DNA of 64,000 nt from Erythroxylum novogranatense (lineage: Eukaryota; Streptophyta; Magnoliopsida; Malpighiales; Erythroxylaceae). Made by a program: the position numbers and the translations under genes. Location of the stretch: positions 1,612,001 to 1,676,000 of the forward strand of contig CM057229.1 in assembly GCA_029891385.1 (NCBI GenBank), read 5' to 3'. Below, piece by piece: positions 1-11,600 of this stretch; the stretch's first letter is position 1, and each line of letters starts with the position of its first letter. The notes under the pieces were generated by a model. That model made no database searches. It had not been told where the DNA came from and was given only the letters and a program-made list of their open reading frames with translations.

Positions 1-497
1 CGGACAACAAGGTGCTGGAAATGGCATCATTAATCTGGAAAATTCTCATTGGCAGGCATTTATTGATGTCGCAATATTTCAGTAGGAAGATTTCATAAGT
101 TTTGTGGTGGTCTTTTAAGATCTTAAAGGTGGTTTTATCAAAGCTATATCTGGTTACTAAGAAGGTGTTAAAAGTGTTGCTGTGGCGGAGGCATTTGCGT
201 TGCGTGAGGTGTTATTACATGTAAAGTCTCACTTTCATGATGAAGGCTTAACTTTTACAAATTGCCAACATTTATTTCTTGCTTTGTCCTCTCATTCTCT
301 TGATGTTTCTGACCTAGGATTGATTGTTAAAGATTGTTTGCTTATTCTTGAGTCTATACTGGATATACAAGTTCGTTGGATTCGAAGAAACTTGAATGGA
401 GTTGCTCATCAACTTGCTAGAGCATCCATTAGATTCTCCCATTTTGTTTCTTGGGAGGTTGTTCCGGATGTTATCATCCAATTCTTCATTTGATTAA
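1..497 (+). pseudogene. LINE (non-LTR retrotransposon) remnant, C-terminal RNase H-like domain
   Basis: The translation from about base 130 to the stop at 491-493 resembles the RNase H-like (RVT_3) domain found at the C terminus of many plant LINE polyproteins. It shows the pattern AEAFALREVL, then a serine-rich middle, then RWIRRNLNGVAHQLARAS, the usual end of this domain. Upstream of base 182 the same frame is recognisable (GGFIKAISGY) but carries stops, and the N-terminal part lies outside the window, so this is a 5'-truncated, decayed copy. The LINE tail continues beyond the hAT insertion at about 5442-5480, where the bases after the target duplication keep the usual end of such elements. 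Confident as a LINE relic; the exact family is not assignable. Confidence 0.72.
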
Positions 498-505
498 TGA
501 AATGG
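498..505. repeat. 8-bp target site duplication of the hAT element, left copy
   Basis: TGAAATGG lies directly before the left inverted repeat and again at 5434-5441 directly after the right one. An 8-bp duplication is the hallmark of hAT transposition. It also shows that the flanking LINE remnant was continuous before the insertion. Confidence 0.93.
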
Positions 506-3500
506 TAGGGGTGAGCATTGATCGGGCCGACCCGATTACCCGGCCCGGCCCGACAAAATTCGGGTAAGGAAATATGGAAATTCGGGTAAATCGGGCCGGT
601 CCGTTTATTACCCGAATTTTGTTCGGGCCGGTCCGGGTTACTCCAAAACAAATCGGGCCGGCCCGATTACCCGAAATATCCTACCATTAACTCTTCTCTC
701 CCCTAACCCGAATTAGGTATTACTAACCCTATCTAACACTCAGCAGCACTCTAACTCTCTAACAGACTAACACACACTAACCCTATCGCAGTCGTCTTCA
801 TGCGTTCCCAGTCCCCAGTCCGCACCGCACGGTAGTGAGTAGTCCCCAGTCGGCAGCTGGCAGCTCACGGTAAGGACTAAGGACTTCTTCTCTGTTCTCT
901 ACTCTTGTCGTCTTCATGCGTTCTTCTCTGTTTCATTTGTCGTGTACAGTGTACTCGTGTTCATGCGTTAAGAAGAACACGTTCTTGTCGTGTTCTCCAA
1001 TTAATCTAAGTCTCTAACTTCTTGTTCTTCTCTGTTCTCTCAATTCTCAAATCAACACGACAACACGCTTGAGGGTTGACCCTCGTTCCTGGTTCTCTGC
1101 GATTTCTAGGGTTTACATTTGGGTATTTTTCTTCTAACTTCTGTTCTTCTCACTTCTCAGTTCTCCGTTCTCTGCCTTGCTCACGGTAAAAGCGAAACAT
1201 CATACACGTTTGAGAGTGCTCACTACTACTGCTTACGGTAAGGAGTCATTTTCTCTAACTGTTCTCTCAAATGCTCTGTGCTTACTGTCTACGGTCCACT
1301 TGCATTTTGCTTGTTGTGATTTGTGAAGGCTTTTGGAATTTGGATTGAACTTGGCCTAATGTTGAATGCTAGAAAATCTAATCTTCTTGACAGATTGCGT
1401 TTTTGGCTCTCAAGTCTCAAATGCTCTGTGGACACTGCTTTGTTTGGTTTCTATGTTACATTGGGTTATATCTGATTTTCTGGCACATTTCTATATGAAA
1501 CATTTGCCTTTCAAAATGGATTGCATTTATGTATTTGTTGAGGGAAGCTGACAGGAAGTATAGCAACTTCCTAAAATTGAAATTGGGGTTGACATAAGAA
1601 GTAGAGTTTTTAGTCCATTTCCTTTAGATGAAAATGATTCATGAGAGAATCATAATTCACAATATAGTTGATCTTAATATGTTAAACGTACAAGTTAGGA
1701 CATTAGACTGTTGATGTTTATGGACATTAGAGATTAGACTGCTGATGTTTTTGCTCCATTTCCATTAAATGTAACTGCTGATGTTTATGGATTATAATTG
1801 ATAGATGTAAGTGTTTTATTCTAAACATTTAGGGATTAAAATAAAACTTACAATCTTTGTCTACTTTAGATTTATTAGGCATTAGCATTTATTCTATTGG
1901 AACATGTTCTTATATTGTACCAATATATATTTGCATCTTTTACATGAAATTTGAACTCTCTTCTAAATAGCTCTATAACAATGTAGACAAGGACACTTAA
2001 ATTCCAATTGCTAACAACCACCATTAAATATAAAACCAATTTCTAAATAGCTTTACTTTAAAAGTCTTCCACCATTAAATATAAAACCAATTGCTAACAA
2101 GTTGTTTACACTCACCTAAGGATTTTTTAGTCTTAGGACAAATGGATCCATTATGTATGGGTGACAAATTTTTTAGTCTTAGGACAAATGGATCCATTTA
2201 ATAAGTGCAATAGGTAGACTAATATGTATGGGTGAGAAAATAAATTTTCTTAATAAATTAGTTTAGGGTGAGTTGTTAATTAGTTATAATGTATTAGTAA
2301 TGTAAATGGCTAGGAACTTATGAGTTAAAAGATTAATGCATGATAAGTAAGTGGCTTATATTTTAAAATTGTTATCATGTTATGCATAAACTTTTCAAGT
2401 TTTAAAACATTTGTAACAAATTTCAGATAACAAAATTAAGATCACTTTTCTATTTCATTTAAAAGGTATTATACATTTTATCATTAACTTAAAATGAGAT
2501 ATTGAAGTCTAAACTTTAGATTCACATTGTTGTTCAAAAGATTATAAATGACAGTTTTTAATTACAACAACATGTAAGCTAATTAAGTCTACACTTTATA
2601 GATGTTTTGATTCTAATTGAAGATATGCTTTGATTCTGATTTGCTTCCTCTTGATTAACCAATGATGTGATATGGCTTTTCTTTTTATCTTAGATTCTTT
2701 CCTCAATCCCTTAAATAAACTTTTGAGATTCATCTTTGAAGTGAGTTAATTATAAATTGACTTCTGATCTTGAATGTTGGGTTTGTTTTTTCTTGTTTTT
2801 AGATGGAACAAGGAGGGTCGGATAATCCAGTGATTCCAATCAACGTCGAGTCTCCGAATGAAGAGGCTAGAGACGCCTCTAGAAAAGAGATGCCTCCAGT
2901 TCCACTAGCACCAAAGCGAAAGGCTATAACAAAAAGATCCGAGGTATGGCATCATTTTACTGCATTTGTGGCTGAAGATGGACGTAGAAAAGGTAGATGC
3001 AATTATTGTGGTAAAGAGTATGTTGCTGATTCAAAAACTATAGGTACTCGTCCACTTATTTCTTAGATCCTAGTCAACGTGAAGTTAATGTAGTTAAGGG
3101 TGAGGGGGTAGTCAAAATATTATGACAGCTTGGAAGTTTGATCAAAATGTAGCTAGGGAGGCTTTGACGTATATGATTGTATTAGACGAACTCCCTTTCA
3201 AATTTGTAGAGAACCAAGGCTTTAGACATTTTATGTCTAAAGTTAAACCAAAGTTCGTTTTTCCATCCCGATTTACTGTGTCTAGGGACAGCTTCCAACT
3301 CTACACAAATGAGAGGAATAAGTTGAAGCAATTGTTAAGGAACTCCACCCATAGGGTTTGTCTGACAACGGATACATGGACTTCTTTGCAAAGAATCAAG
3401 TATATGTGTTTAACTGTACATTTTATTGATAATGATTGGAAATTGAACAAGAGGATCATTAACTTTTGCCCTATTGATAGTCATAAGGGTGAGGCCATTG

Positions 3501-5433
3501 GTATGGCAGTTGAGAGGTGTTTGATTGAATGGGGCATTGATAACGTGTTAACGATGACTGTTGACAATGCTAGCTCGAATGATACTGCCATTGCATATTT
3601 GAAAAAAAGGTTTAGCACTAGGAAAAATAGTGTTATTCGATGTGAACACTTTCATGTTAGGTGTGTTGCTCATATAATTAATTTGGTAGTTGGTGATGGT
3701 TTAAGTGAAGTTTCTAGCTCAATTATGCGAATTGATTTCTTTGTTAGGTTTGTTAGACAATCCCCGCTAGGTTGAAAAGGTTTAACGAGGCAATTGTGAT
3801 GGAGATGATTAATTGTAAAAAGTCATTGTGTTTAGATGTTTCAACTAGATGGAATTGACTTATTTGATGCTTGATGTTGCCCAAAATTTGAAAAAGCTTT
3901 TGAGAGATTTGAAATTCTTGATCCTAGTTTTAAGAGTGAGATGGAGGGTGATATAGGGTTCCACTTGTAATGATTGGGAGGTTGCTAGAAGATTAACATT
4001 ATTCTTGAAGCAATTTTATGAGTTGACTTTGAGAGTTTGGGCTCTTATTATGTGACTTCAAATACTTATTTTAGTGAAATAAGTACATGGCTAGTAATTT
4101 AGATCAAATGGTAAACAACAATGATCTTGAATTGAGTTTGATGGCAAGCAATATGAAAAGGAAATTTGACAAGTATTGGGAAATATTGAAAAGGCCAATA
4201 TGTTCATTTATATTGCTGCTATTCTTGATCCTCGATCTAAATTAGAGTATGTGGAATTTGCTTTTCATCAACTTTATAATGGGGAGGATATTTCACGTAT
4301 GTGTCATAAGGTGAGAGATACTTTGTTTGCCATGTTTAATGAGTATAAATGCATGTTGTCACTGAAACTAGCCAATCATTTGAGAGGGCAATCTTCAAGC
4401 AATTTAGATAAGGATAGTGAACCATTTGAGACTATGGAATCCAAATTTAAGAAATTCAAGAGTGCAACGGGAGGTTGGGATATACGATCGGAATTAGATA
4501 AGTATTTGGGTGAAGGGGCAGAAGCGGATTGTGAAAACTTTGATATACTTGGATGGTGAAAAATTAATGGAGCAAGGTTTCCTACACTTGCTATCATGGC
4601 TCGTGATGTTCTAGCAATCCCTATCTCAACCGTGTCTTCGGAGAGTGCTTTTAGCAGGGAGGAGGGTTCTTGATGCATTTAGAGCTCATTGACTCCTAAA
4701 ATTGTTCAAGCACTCATATGTGGATAGGATTGGATTAGAGCTTCAGTGACTCGTCACGAGATCAAAATTGAGGAGGATTTGGAGGACTTAGAACGTTTGA
4801 AAAATGGTAATTTTTTTTATAGCTTTATTATTTAATATTTCAATTTGTTATACATTGTGATATTTTTGCATGATTGATTGATTCTCGATTTATGTTCTTT
4901 TAATGTAGAATTGTCACAAATTTCATGGATCTGGATTACCTGAAGTTTGATGACTTTCATGATTTACCAGACTCCATCAGCAAGCAGCAACAAGTCAGCA
5001 ACAAACACTCTGGTTTAATTTACCAGGCTACTTTTCATGACTGTTTTTTTCCTTGTAGAATTAACAATCAAATTATGCTAGTTAATTGTAATATTTGCAT
5101 TTGGACTCTTTATTTTTATATTATTTCGGGTAACTCAAAAATTTTCGGGCTAGATACGTTCGGGTTACTAAAATTTCAGGTTCGGGCCAAAAATTCTGGG
5201 TTATTAAAAATTCGGGTTCGGGCCGGGTTAGTTCGATTTTGGGTTCGGGCTGAAAATTCGGGTATTGACAACTTCGGGTTCGGGTCGGGTTACTTCAATC
5301 TTGGTTCGGGCTGACAATTTTCGGGTTACTAAATTTTCGGGTTCAGGCCGGGTAACATATAAAAAATTCGGGTAATTCGGGCCAAGCCCGATCAGTGAAA
5401 ATTCGGCCCGAATTACCCGAATGCTCACCCCTA
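506..5433 (+). mobile_element. hAT-superfamily DNA transposon, 4.9 kb, defective
   Basis: The element is bounded by a perfect 14-bp terminal inverted repeat (TAGGGGTGAGCATT at 506-519 and its complement at 5420-5433) and a perfect 8-bp target duplication. The TAGGG start is typical of Ac-like hAT elements. Both subterminal regions (about 520-680 and 5130-5425) are packed with short CGGGTTA/ATTCGGGT/GGGCCGG motifs in both orientations, the usual arrangement of transposase binding sites, and stand out from the AT-rich interior. A BED-finger transposase gene on the + strand lies at about 2803-4750 but is broken by stops and frameshifts, so this copy is probably immobile unless a relative supplies transposase. 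680-2800 holds leader or intron-like DNA with no second gene; short direct duplications occur at 2020-2240. Confidence 0.93.
2803..4750 (+). pseudogene. hAT transposase pseudogene (BED finger, RICESLEEPER-like)
   Basis: The gene once encoded the transposase of the surrounding hAT element. Three reading-frame blocks remain. 2803-3066 holds a BED zinc finger start (WHHFTAF, then CNYCGKEY); the histidine half that should follow is missing because the frame breaks near 3045. 3122-3775 holds the catalytic core region, with TTDTWTS, VDNASSND and the CxxH motif RCVAHIINLVV. 4176-4559 holds the following helical domain (IAAILDPRSKLEYVEFAF). From 4560 to about 4740 the dimerisation domain is still readable (MARDVLAIPISTVSSESAFS) but shifts frame just after ESAFS. 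Stops between the blocks (about 3775-4170) show decay. I see no plausible splicing that restores one frame, so I call it a pseudogene and not a host gene. Confidence 0.85.
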
Positions 5434-5480
5434 TGAAATGGTTGTATTATTTCCACACAAAAAAGACACGGATCGAATTC
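5434..5480 (+). pseudogene. LINE remnant continuing after the hAT insertion
   Basis: The first 8 bases repeat the target duplication. The bases that follow carry on the LINE downstream segment interrupted at 505. No coding capacity remains. Confidence 0.5.
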
Positions 5481-5510
5481 TTAGGCCTAAAAACCAAACC
5501 CTATGGACCT

Positions 5511-6150
5511 AAGGACTCGTTTGATTCGAAATTTAGTGCCTTTTTAACATTTTTAGTGTGAATAAGTACTTTTTTCTATCGCAAAAGTTTTTTTTTTTTA
5601 ATAAATGTTTGACTGTAAAATGAAAAAAATACTCTTTTAGCAGCTAAAATATAGTTTTTTTAAAAAGTTCAAATTTGGAACTTATCAAAAAAGTACTTTT
5701 TACAATACCCACAAACTCATTTTCACGTTTATTTTAAATTTATAAAATATTATTTGAATTTTTGTATATTTTAATATTTATTTTTATATTAGTTTTGCTT
5801 ATGTTATAATTCATATAAAAGATTTAGTTATATATATTTTCATTTATGTTTCGTATGGTTTAAAATTATATAATAATTAATATATTGTACTTTTGATTGA
5901 TTAATATACTTTAAATAATATTTATATATGTAAATAATTTTATTACAAAATAAAATATAGTTAAAATTAATAAAAGTATTTTTATTTTTATGTTGTCAAA
6001 CAGTCAATTATATGAAGCTCTTTAAAAACTGTTTTTTAATTGATAGTCAAAATCAAATGATTTTTAGAAAATCTCTTATAAAAAAACTTTATTGACAAAA
6101 TTCTACTAATATAAACCTATTCAAACTACTTTTTGAGCAATGCTAAAAGA
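5511..6150 (+). mobile_element. MITE-like AT-rich repeat, family A copy 1
   Basis: This non-coding segment is clearly related to 40,000-40,740 (same orientation) and to 7,050-7,720 (opposite orientation). Shared blocks include the stretch around 5870-5990, with GGTTTAAAATTATA and ATGTTGTCAAA, and the TGACTGTAAAATGA block near 5608. The outer ends carry weak GTTTGA-type inverted repeats. It is non-coding and under 700 bp, so a MITE or similar non-autonomous DNA element is the likely nature; the superfamily is uncertain because I could not fix a target duplication. Confidence 0.6.
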
Positions 6151-7049
6151 GATTTTTAGTTGAACACCTGGACAAAACAATAAAGTCACACCTAATTAAT
6201 TTATGTTTTGAGTTCTATACGAAACTAGTACTATAAATTTCATCTTTTTTTGAAGGAGGAATCATGGCCGTTATTTTTTGGATGTATATTAGGTAAATAT
6301 TCAGATTAATGCAATAATTTATAAATTACACCAACAATATTTTGCATTAGGCATGCCCTATACAGCAGGCTCGATCGAGAGAGGGTGTAGGTATTTTTTA
6401 AGAAAACGTTGTTACCTTTTAGGAATCAAGAAATTCAAGATCATTATGCTTAATTTAAAATTAACAGATGAAATTATTAACTTAATTTATATATAATAAT
6501 TTTCAATTTTTCCTTTTCAATATCTTATTCATATAAATATAAAATTTTATTTCCATTTGCATTTTTTATTTAAAATTGATGTTGAAAATGGTAGTCGTAA
6601 GTAATAAAATAATTAATTTTTTAAAATAGTAATAAAATAATTTAACGGGACAACTTGTCTGAAATCATATAGCTGCTCAAGTTTATTGAGTTATCATTTC
6701 TCTCATTATAGGTAAACAATAATCAAAATCAAAATTATATAGAACATTGAGTGGTCAAGTTAAAAATGAATCAAAACCAAATAATTATTTTAGTTAGAGT
6801 AGCACAAGTCTTTGAGGACCGACAGGATTTTGAAACTAACCTCCGGACACGGACAGGAAATTTTGAAGAAAGCATATCTCAGTTGGAAAATGAAAAACAG
6901 ACAAACATGTCTTTACTCCAAAATTTCGCAATCAAAATTGGGATGGTATTTGAGTTCGGAATCAGCCTGATTTGAGGTTAACAACTCAGGTATTGATTTA
7001 CCAGATTTTAAACTATGATTGATTGGGGTGATACTAGTAGAGTTTTTGT
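6151..7049. other. AT-rich spacer without a recognised gene
   Basis: The stretch between the two family A repeats has one 74-codon open frame at 6751-6975 with no recognisable domain and no splice context. I see nothing I can support as a gene. Confidence 0.5.
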
Positions 7050-7720
7050 CAATTAAATTTTTTTCTATAAATCTTTTTTGAAATTTTTTTCTAAAAAACT
7101 AATTAATTATTTAATTGTCATTTAAAAGAGTTTTTTTTTTGAAAGAATTTCATACAGCTGACTGTTTAACAATATTAAAAAAATATTTTAATTTTAACTA
7201 TATTTTATTTTATAATAAAATTATTTATGCATATATATATATATATATTATTTAAAGTATAACAATATATTAATTATTATATAATTTTAAATCATATGGA
7301 ACATAAATGAAAATATATGTAATTAAATCTTTTATATGAATTATAACATAAGTAAAACTAATATCAAAAAGATATTAAAACATAAAAAGATAAATAATAT
7401 TATATAAATTTAAAATAAATATTTAAGTTGATTAAATAGTTAAATACCTAACAACTACACAAGGGCATGGAGAAAATGAGTTTGCAAGATAAACATAAAG
7501 ATGAGTTTGTGGGTATTATGAAAATTATGTGTAAAACTTAATTGTAAAAGGGCTAAAAATATATTCATTAATTGATTCAAAAATATACTCAAAAAACCAT
7601 TTAAAAGGCTTTTTTTAAGCATCAAATTTGAACTTCTTAAAATACTATATTTTGACTGATAAAAAGTTATATCTATTAAAGAAGTGCTTCTTTATTTTAT
7701 AGTCAATTATTTATTTATTT
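7050..7720 (-). mobile_element. MITE-like AT-rich repeat, family A copy 2 (inverted)
   Basis: Read on the minus strand, this segment follows the same order of blocks as 5511-6150: the ATGTTGTCAAA-like block near 7160-7175, the long AT-rich centre with GAACATAAATGAAAAT-type sequence near 7300, and the block with CTATATTTTGACTG near 7646. An (AT)n run at about 7230-7250 interrupts it. The pair forms a head-to-head inverted repeat about 1 kb apart upstream of the alpha-COP gene. Confidence 0.58.
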
Positions 7721-7749
7721 TAAATAATTTTGTGGTGGAGAAAATGCTT

Positions 7750-8250
7750 ATTGACCTCAAAAATCCATCCAATAAAGTTATAATTGAGTCATAATTTAAT
7801 TATAACTTTATTTAAATTCGTTATAATTATTATCTCGAATTAAATTTGTTAATTTTTTATAAATGAGATATAGTTTAACTTGATTTATAGTAATTTAATC
7901 AAAATCATGTTGTTATAAGTTTAAATTCATTTATTTTAATTTAACAATTAATGCACAGACTTTTTATTTTTAATTAAATCACAAAACAACATCTAATTTA
8001 ATAAATCATAACAAAAATTAATAAATAAAATAGTTGATTATAAACTCAATTTAAAATTTTAAAATTATTTAATAAATTAATAATTTAAATATAATTATTA
8101 TCTCGAATAGAATTTTTATGAGTGAAATATAATTTTAGTTATATGAAATTAAATCAATAGAAATTTAATGAAAACTGTCTTGTTATAATTTTAAATTCAT
8201 TCGTTTTAATTTAATAATGAAGAAAATTTATTAAGATGGTAATTAAAATT
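7750..8250. repeat. Degenerate direct repeat, period about 270 bp, upstream of alpha-COP
   Basis: Two diverged copies of an AT-rich unit follow each other. Matching anchors are ATTATTATCTCGAAT near 7828 and near 8096, and the CTTGTTATAA...TTTAAATTCATT block near 7910 and near 8180. No coding content. Confidence 0.5.
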
Positions 8251-8289
8251 TAACTATAAATTATAATATTGAGTGCAAACTAATGAAGA

Positions 8290-8620
8290 AATATGGGCCC
8301 TCTCTATTGGTAGAGAGACTCGCGAGGAAGCATATGACCGAACCAGATCTCCATTTTCATTTACATTTCGTATAATAATTTCAATCTCCGTAACCATTAG
8401 CCTCTCCGCTTCACAAATGCTATCTTCTTCTTGATCATCTATAGGCGATACATCCAAAAGTCTCGGATCTCAGGTACGTGCGATCTCATACTCCATTTCT
8501 TTTGTGTTAATGTTTTGAACAATTGATTCCGAATTACATTGTATCCCATTTCTGACTTTCGAATTTGGTGATTTTGGTAGGTATTGAATTGTGTTGATTG
8601 ATATTAATTTGGGCGAGTTG
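8290..8620 (+). promoter_or_regulatory. Proposed leader and 5'-UTR intron of the alpha-COP gene
   Basis: A GGGCCC site II-like motif lies at 8294-8299. A possible leader exon ends with CAG followed by GTACGTG at 8474, and a matching acceptor TTTTGGTAG ends at 8580, leaving a 107-bp intron and about 45 bases of leader before the start codon at 8626. Leader introns are common in plant housekeeping genes. The splice sites are by consensus only. Confidence 0.4.
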
Positions 8621-8625
8621 GAAAA

Positions 8626-11600
8626 ATGTTGACGAAATTCGAGACGAAGAGCAATAGAGTGAAGGGACTGAGTTTTCACAGCAAGAGACCATGGATCTTG
8701 GCGAGCTTGCACAGCGGCGTGATCCAGCTATGGGATTATCGGATGGGCACTCTCATTGATCGATTCGACGAGCACGAAGGCCCTGTTCGCGGCGTCCATT
8801 TTCACACCTCTCAACCTCTCTTTGTTTCTGGCGGTAGGTTTTCAAATCCGGTTTTGTTACGTTGTGGATCTGGGATTTGGGTATGATTCAGTTGCATTGG
8901 GTAAATTTTGCTTATGCAGGAGACGATTACAAGATTAAGGTGTGGAATTACAAGCAGCACCGGTGTTTGTTTACGCTTCTTGGTCATCTTGATTACATCC
9001 GCACCGTTGAATTTCACAGCGAGAGTCCGTGGATTGTGAGTGCCAGTGATGATCAGACTATTCGAATCTGGAACTGGCAGTCCCGGACATGCATTTCGGT
9101 GCTAACTGGACACAATCATTATGTTATGTGCGCTTCTTTCCATCCTAAGGAGGATTTGATCGTGTCAGCATCGTTGGATCAAACTGTGCGTGTTTGGGAT
9201 ATTGGTGCTCTGAGGAAGAAGACAGTAGCTCCCACCGATGACTTGCGATTTGGTCAGGTGAATACAGATTTTTTTGGTGGGGTTGATGCCATCGTTAAGT
9301 ATGTCCTGGAGGGTCATGATCGGGGTGTTAATTGGGCCTCATTCCATCCCAATCTGCCACTTATTGTTTCAGGAGCAGACGATCGGCAAGTCAAAATTTG
9401 GCGAATGAATGGTACGTGTTTTGTTCTGTTGCTTAAAACTATAGCCTGAAAAGAGGGGAAATGTTGACAATAATTGTTTAGCCAATATGAAGATCCGTGT
9501 ACCCAAAACAAAGTAAAAAAAGAAAGGACCCGAAATCTTTATTGTTGAGTATAGGATTACACATCCTCTTGTTGTTAGTTGGAGTTTTTGTGTATTAAAC
9601 CAATATGAATGGTGCCCTTGATCAATATTCATTTTTTAAAACAAAACTTGGTTTGGAGTAGAGGTCCTCCAATTACTAGGTCTGATTCTTAAGCTTTGGA
9701 TGTAAAACGAGCATGGATCACAGTACCTAATGAGATGACAAAACAACATTACAATTTTCAGGGATTGTTTTAACGGACAAAGTGATCTCAAACTTTTGGT
9801 CTTGTACATAGAACAGCTCGTAATCTTTGTTTTTAATCTAAAGAAGCTAATGGTAGCAAACTGACCTTTCTAATTCCAGATACAAAAGCTTGGGAAGTGG
9901 ACACTCTGAGAGGGCACATGAATAATGTGTCATGTGTTCTATTTCATGCAAGACAGGATGTTATTGTGTCCAATTCAGAAGATAGGAGTATACGTGTGTG
10001 GGATGCCACAAAACGGACTGGTCTTCAAACATTTCGCCGGGAGCATGACAGGTTCTGGATTCTTGCATCACATCCTGAGATGAACCTTCTGGCTGCTGGT
10101 CACGACAGTGGCATGATTGTTTTCAAATTAGAAAGAGAACGCCCTGCATTTTCTGTGAGCGGGAATTCCATGTACTATGTCAAAGACCGTTTCTTGCGTT
10201 TATATGAATTCTCTTCTAAGAAGGACTTTCAGGTTATACCAATTCGACGTCCTGGATCTACGGGCTTAAATCAAGGAGCGAGGGCGCTTTCTTATAGCCC
10301 TACTGAAAATGCTGTTTTAATTTCTTCGGATATTGATGGGGGAACTTATGAACTTTACATAATACCTAAAGACCTTAGTGGCAGGGGTGAGATGGTTCAA
10401 GAAGCAAAAAGAGGTGCTGGAGGATCTGCAGTTTTTGTTGCTAGAAATAGGTTTGCTGTGCTGGAAAAGAGTGGCAACCAAATCTTAGTCAAAAACCTAA
10501 AAAATGAGATTGTCAAGAAAACTGCCCTGCCGGTTGTTGCTGATGTGATATTTTATGCTGGAACAGGAAACTTGTTATGCAGAGCCGAGGACAGATTATT
10601 TATTTTTGACCTCCAACAGAGGATTATTCTGGGGGAGCTACAAGCTTCTTTTGTTAGATCTGTTGTATGGTCAAATGACATGGAAACTGTGGCACTTTTG
10701 AGCAAACATTCAATTATAATTGCCAACAAGAAACTTGTGCACCAATGTTCTCTTCATGAGACAATTCGTGTAAAGAGTGGAGCTTGGGATGACAATGGTG
10801 TATTTATATACACCACCCTTAACCACATTAAATATTGTCTTCCAAATGGAGATGGCGGGATCATAAGGACACTTGAGATCCCTGTGTATATCACTAAGGT
10901 CTCCGGGAATACTATATTTTGCTTGGATCGTGATGGAAAAAACCGCACCATTGTTATTGATGCGACTGAGTATATCTTCAAGTTGAGCCTCCTGAGGAAG
11001 AGATATGACCAAGTTATGAGCATCATTAAGAGCTCAGAGCTCTGTGGGCAGGCAATGATTGCATATCTCCAGCAGAAAGGCTTCCCTGAAGTTGCCCTAC
11101 ACTTTGTGAAAGACGAGAGGACACGTTTTAACTTGGCCCTAGAGAGCGGGAATATCCAGATTGCAGTTGCTTCTGCCAAGGAAATCGATGAAAAGGATCA
11201 TTGGTATAAGTTGGGAGTGGAGGCTCTGCGTCAAGGTAATTCAGGCATTGTGGAATATGCTTACCAGAGGACAAAAAATTTTGAGAGACTATCTTTCCTT
11301 TATCTTGTCACTGGTAATATGGACAAATTATCTAAAATGCTAAAAATTGCTGAAGTCAAGAACGATGTGATGGGTCAGTTCCACAATGCTCTTTACTTGG
11401 GTGATGTTAGGGAGCGTGTTAAGATATTGGAGAATGCTGGCCATTTGCCCCTTGCATACATCACAGCCACAACCCACGGGCTCCATGATATTGCTGACCG
11501 TCTAGCAGCTGAATTGGAAGATAATTTACCCAAGATTCCGGAGGGAAAATCACCTTCTCTTTTAATGCCTCCAAGTCCAATCTTGTGTGGTGGAGATTGG

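Noticed and set aside
2803..4559. Domesticated hAT-like host gene (RICESLEEPER/DAYSLEEPER type)
   Set aside because: The terminal repeats, target duplication and several frame breaks show a decayed transposon, not a preserved gene.
8862..8919. Start of an open frame at 8,862 that reads into alpha-COP exon 2
   Set aside because: The frame begins inside intron 1. The conserved protein is obtained only by splicing 8,833 to 8,920; the bases between are intron.
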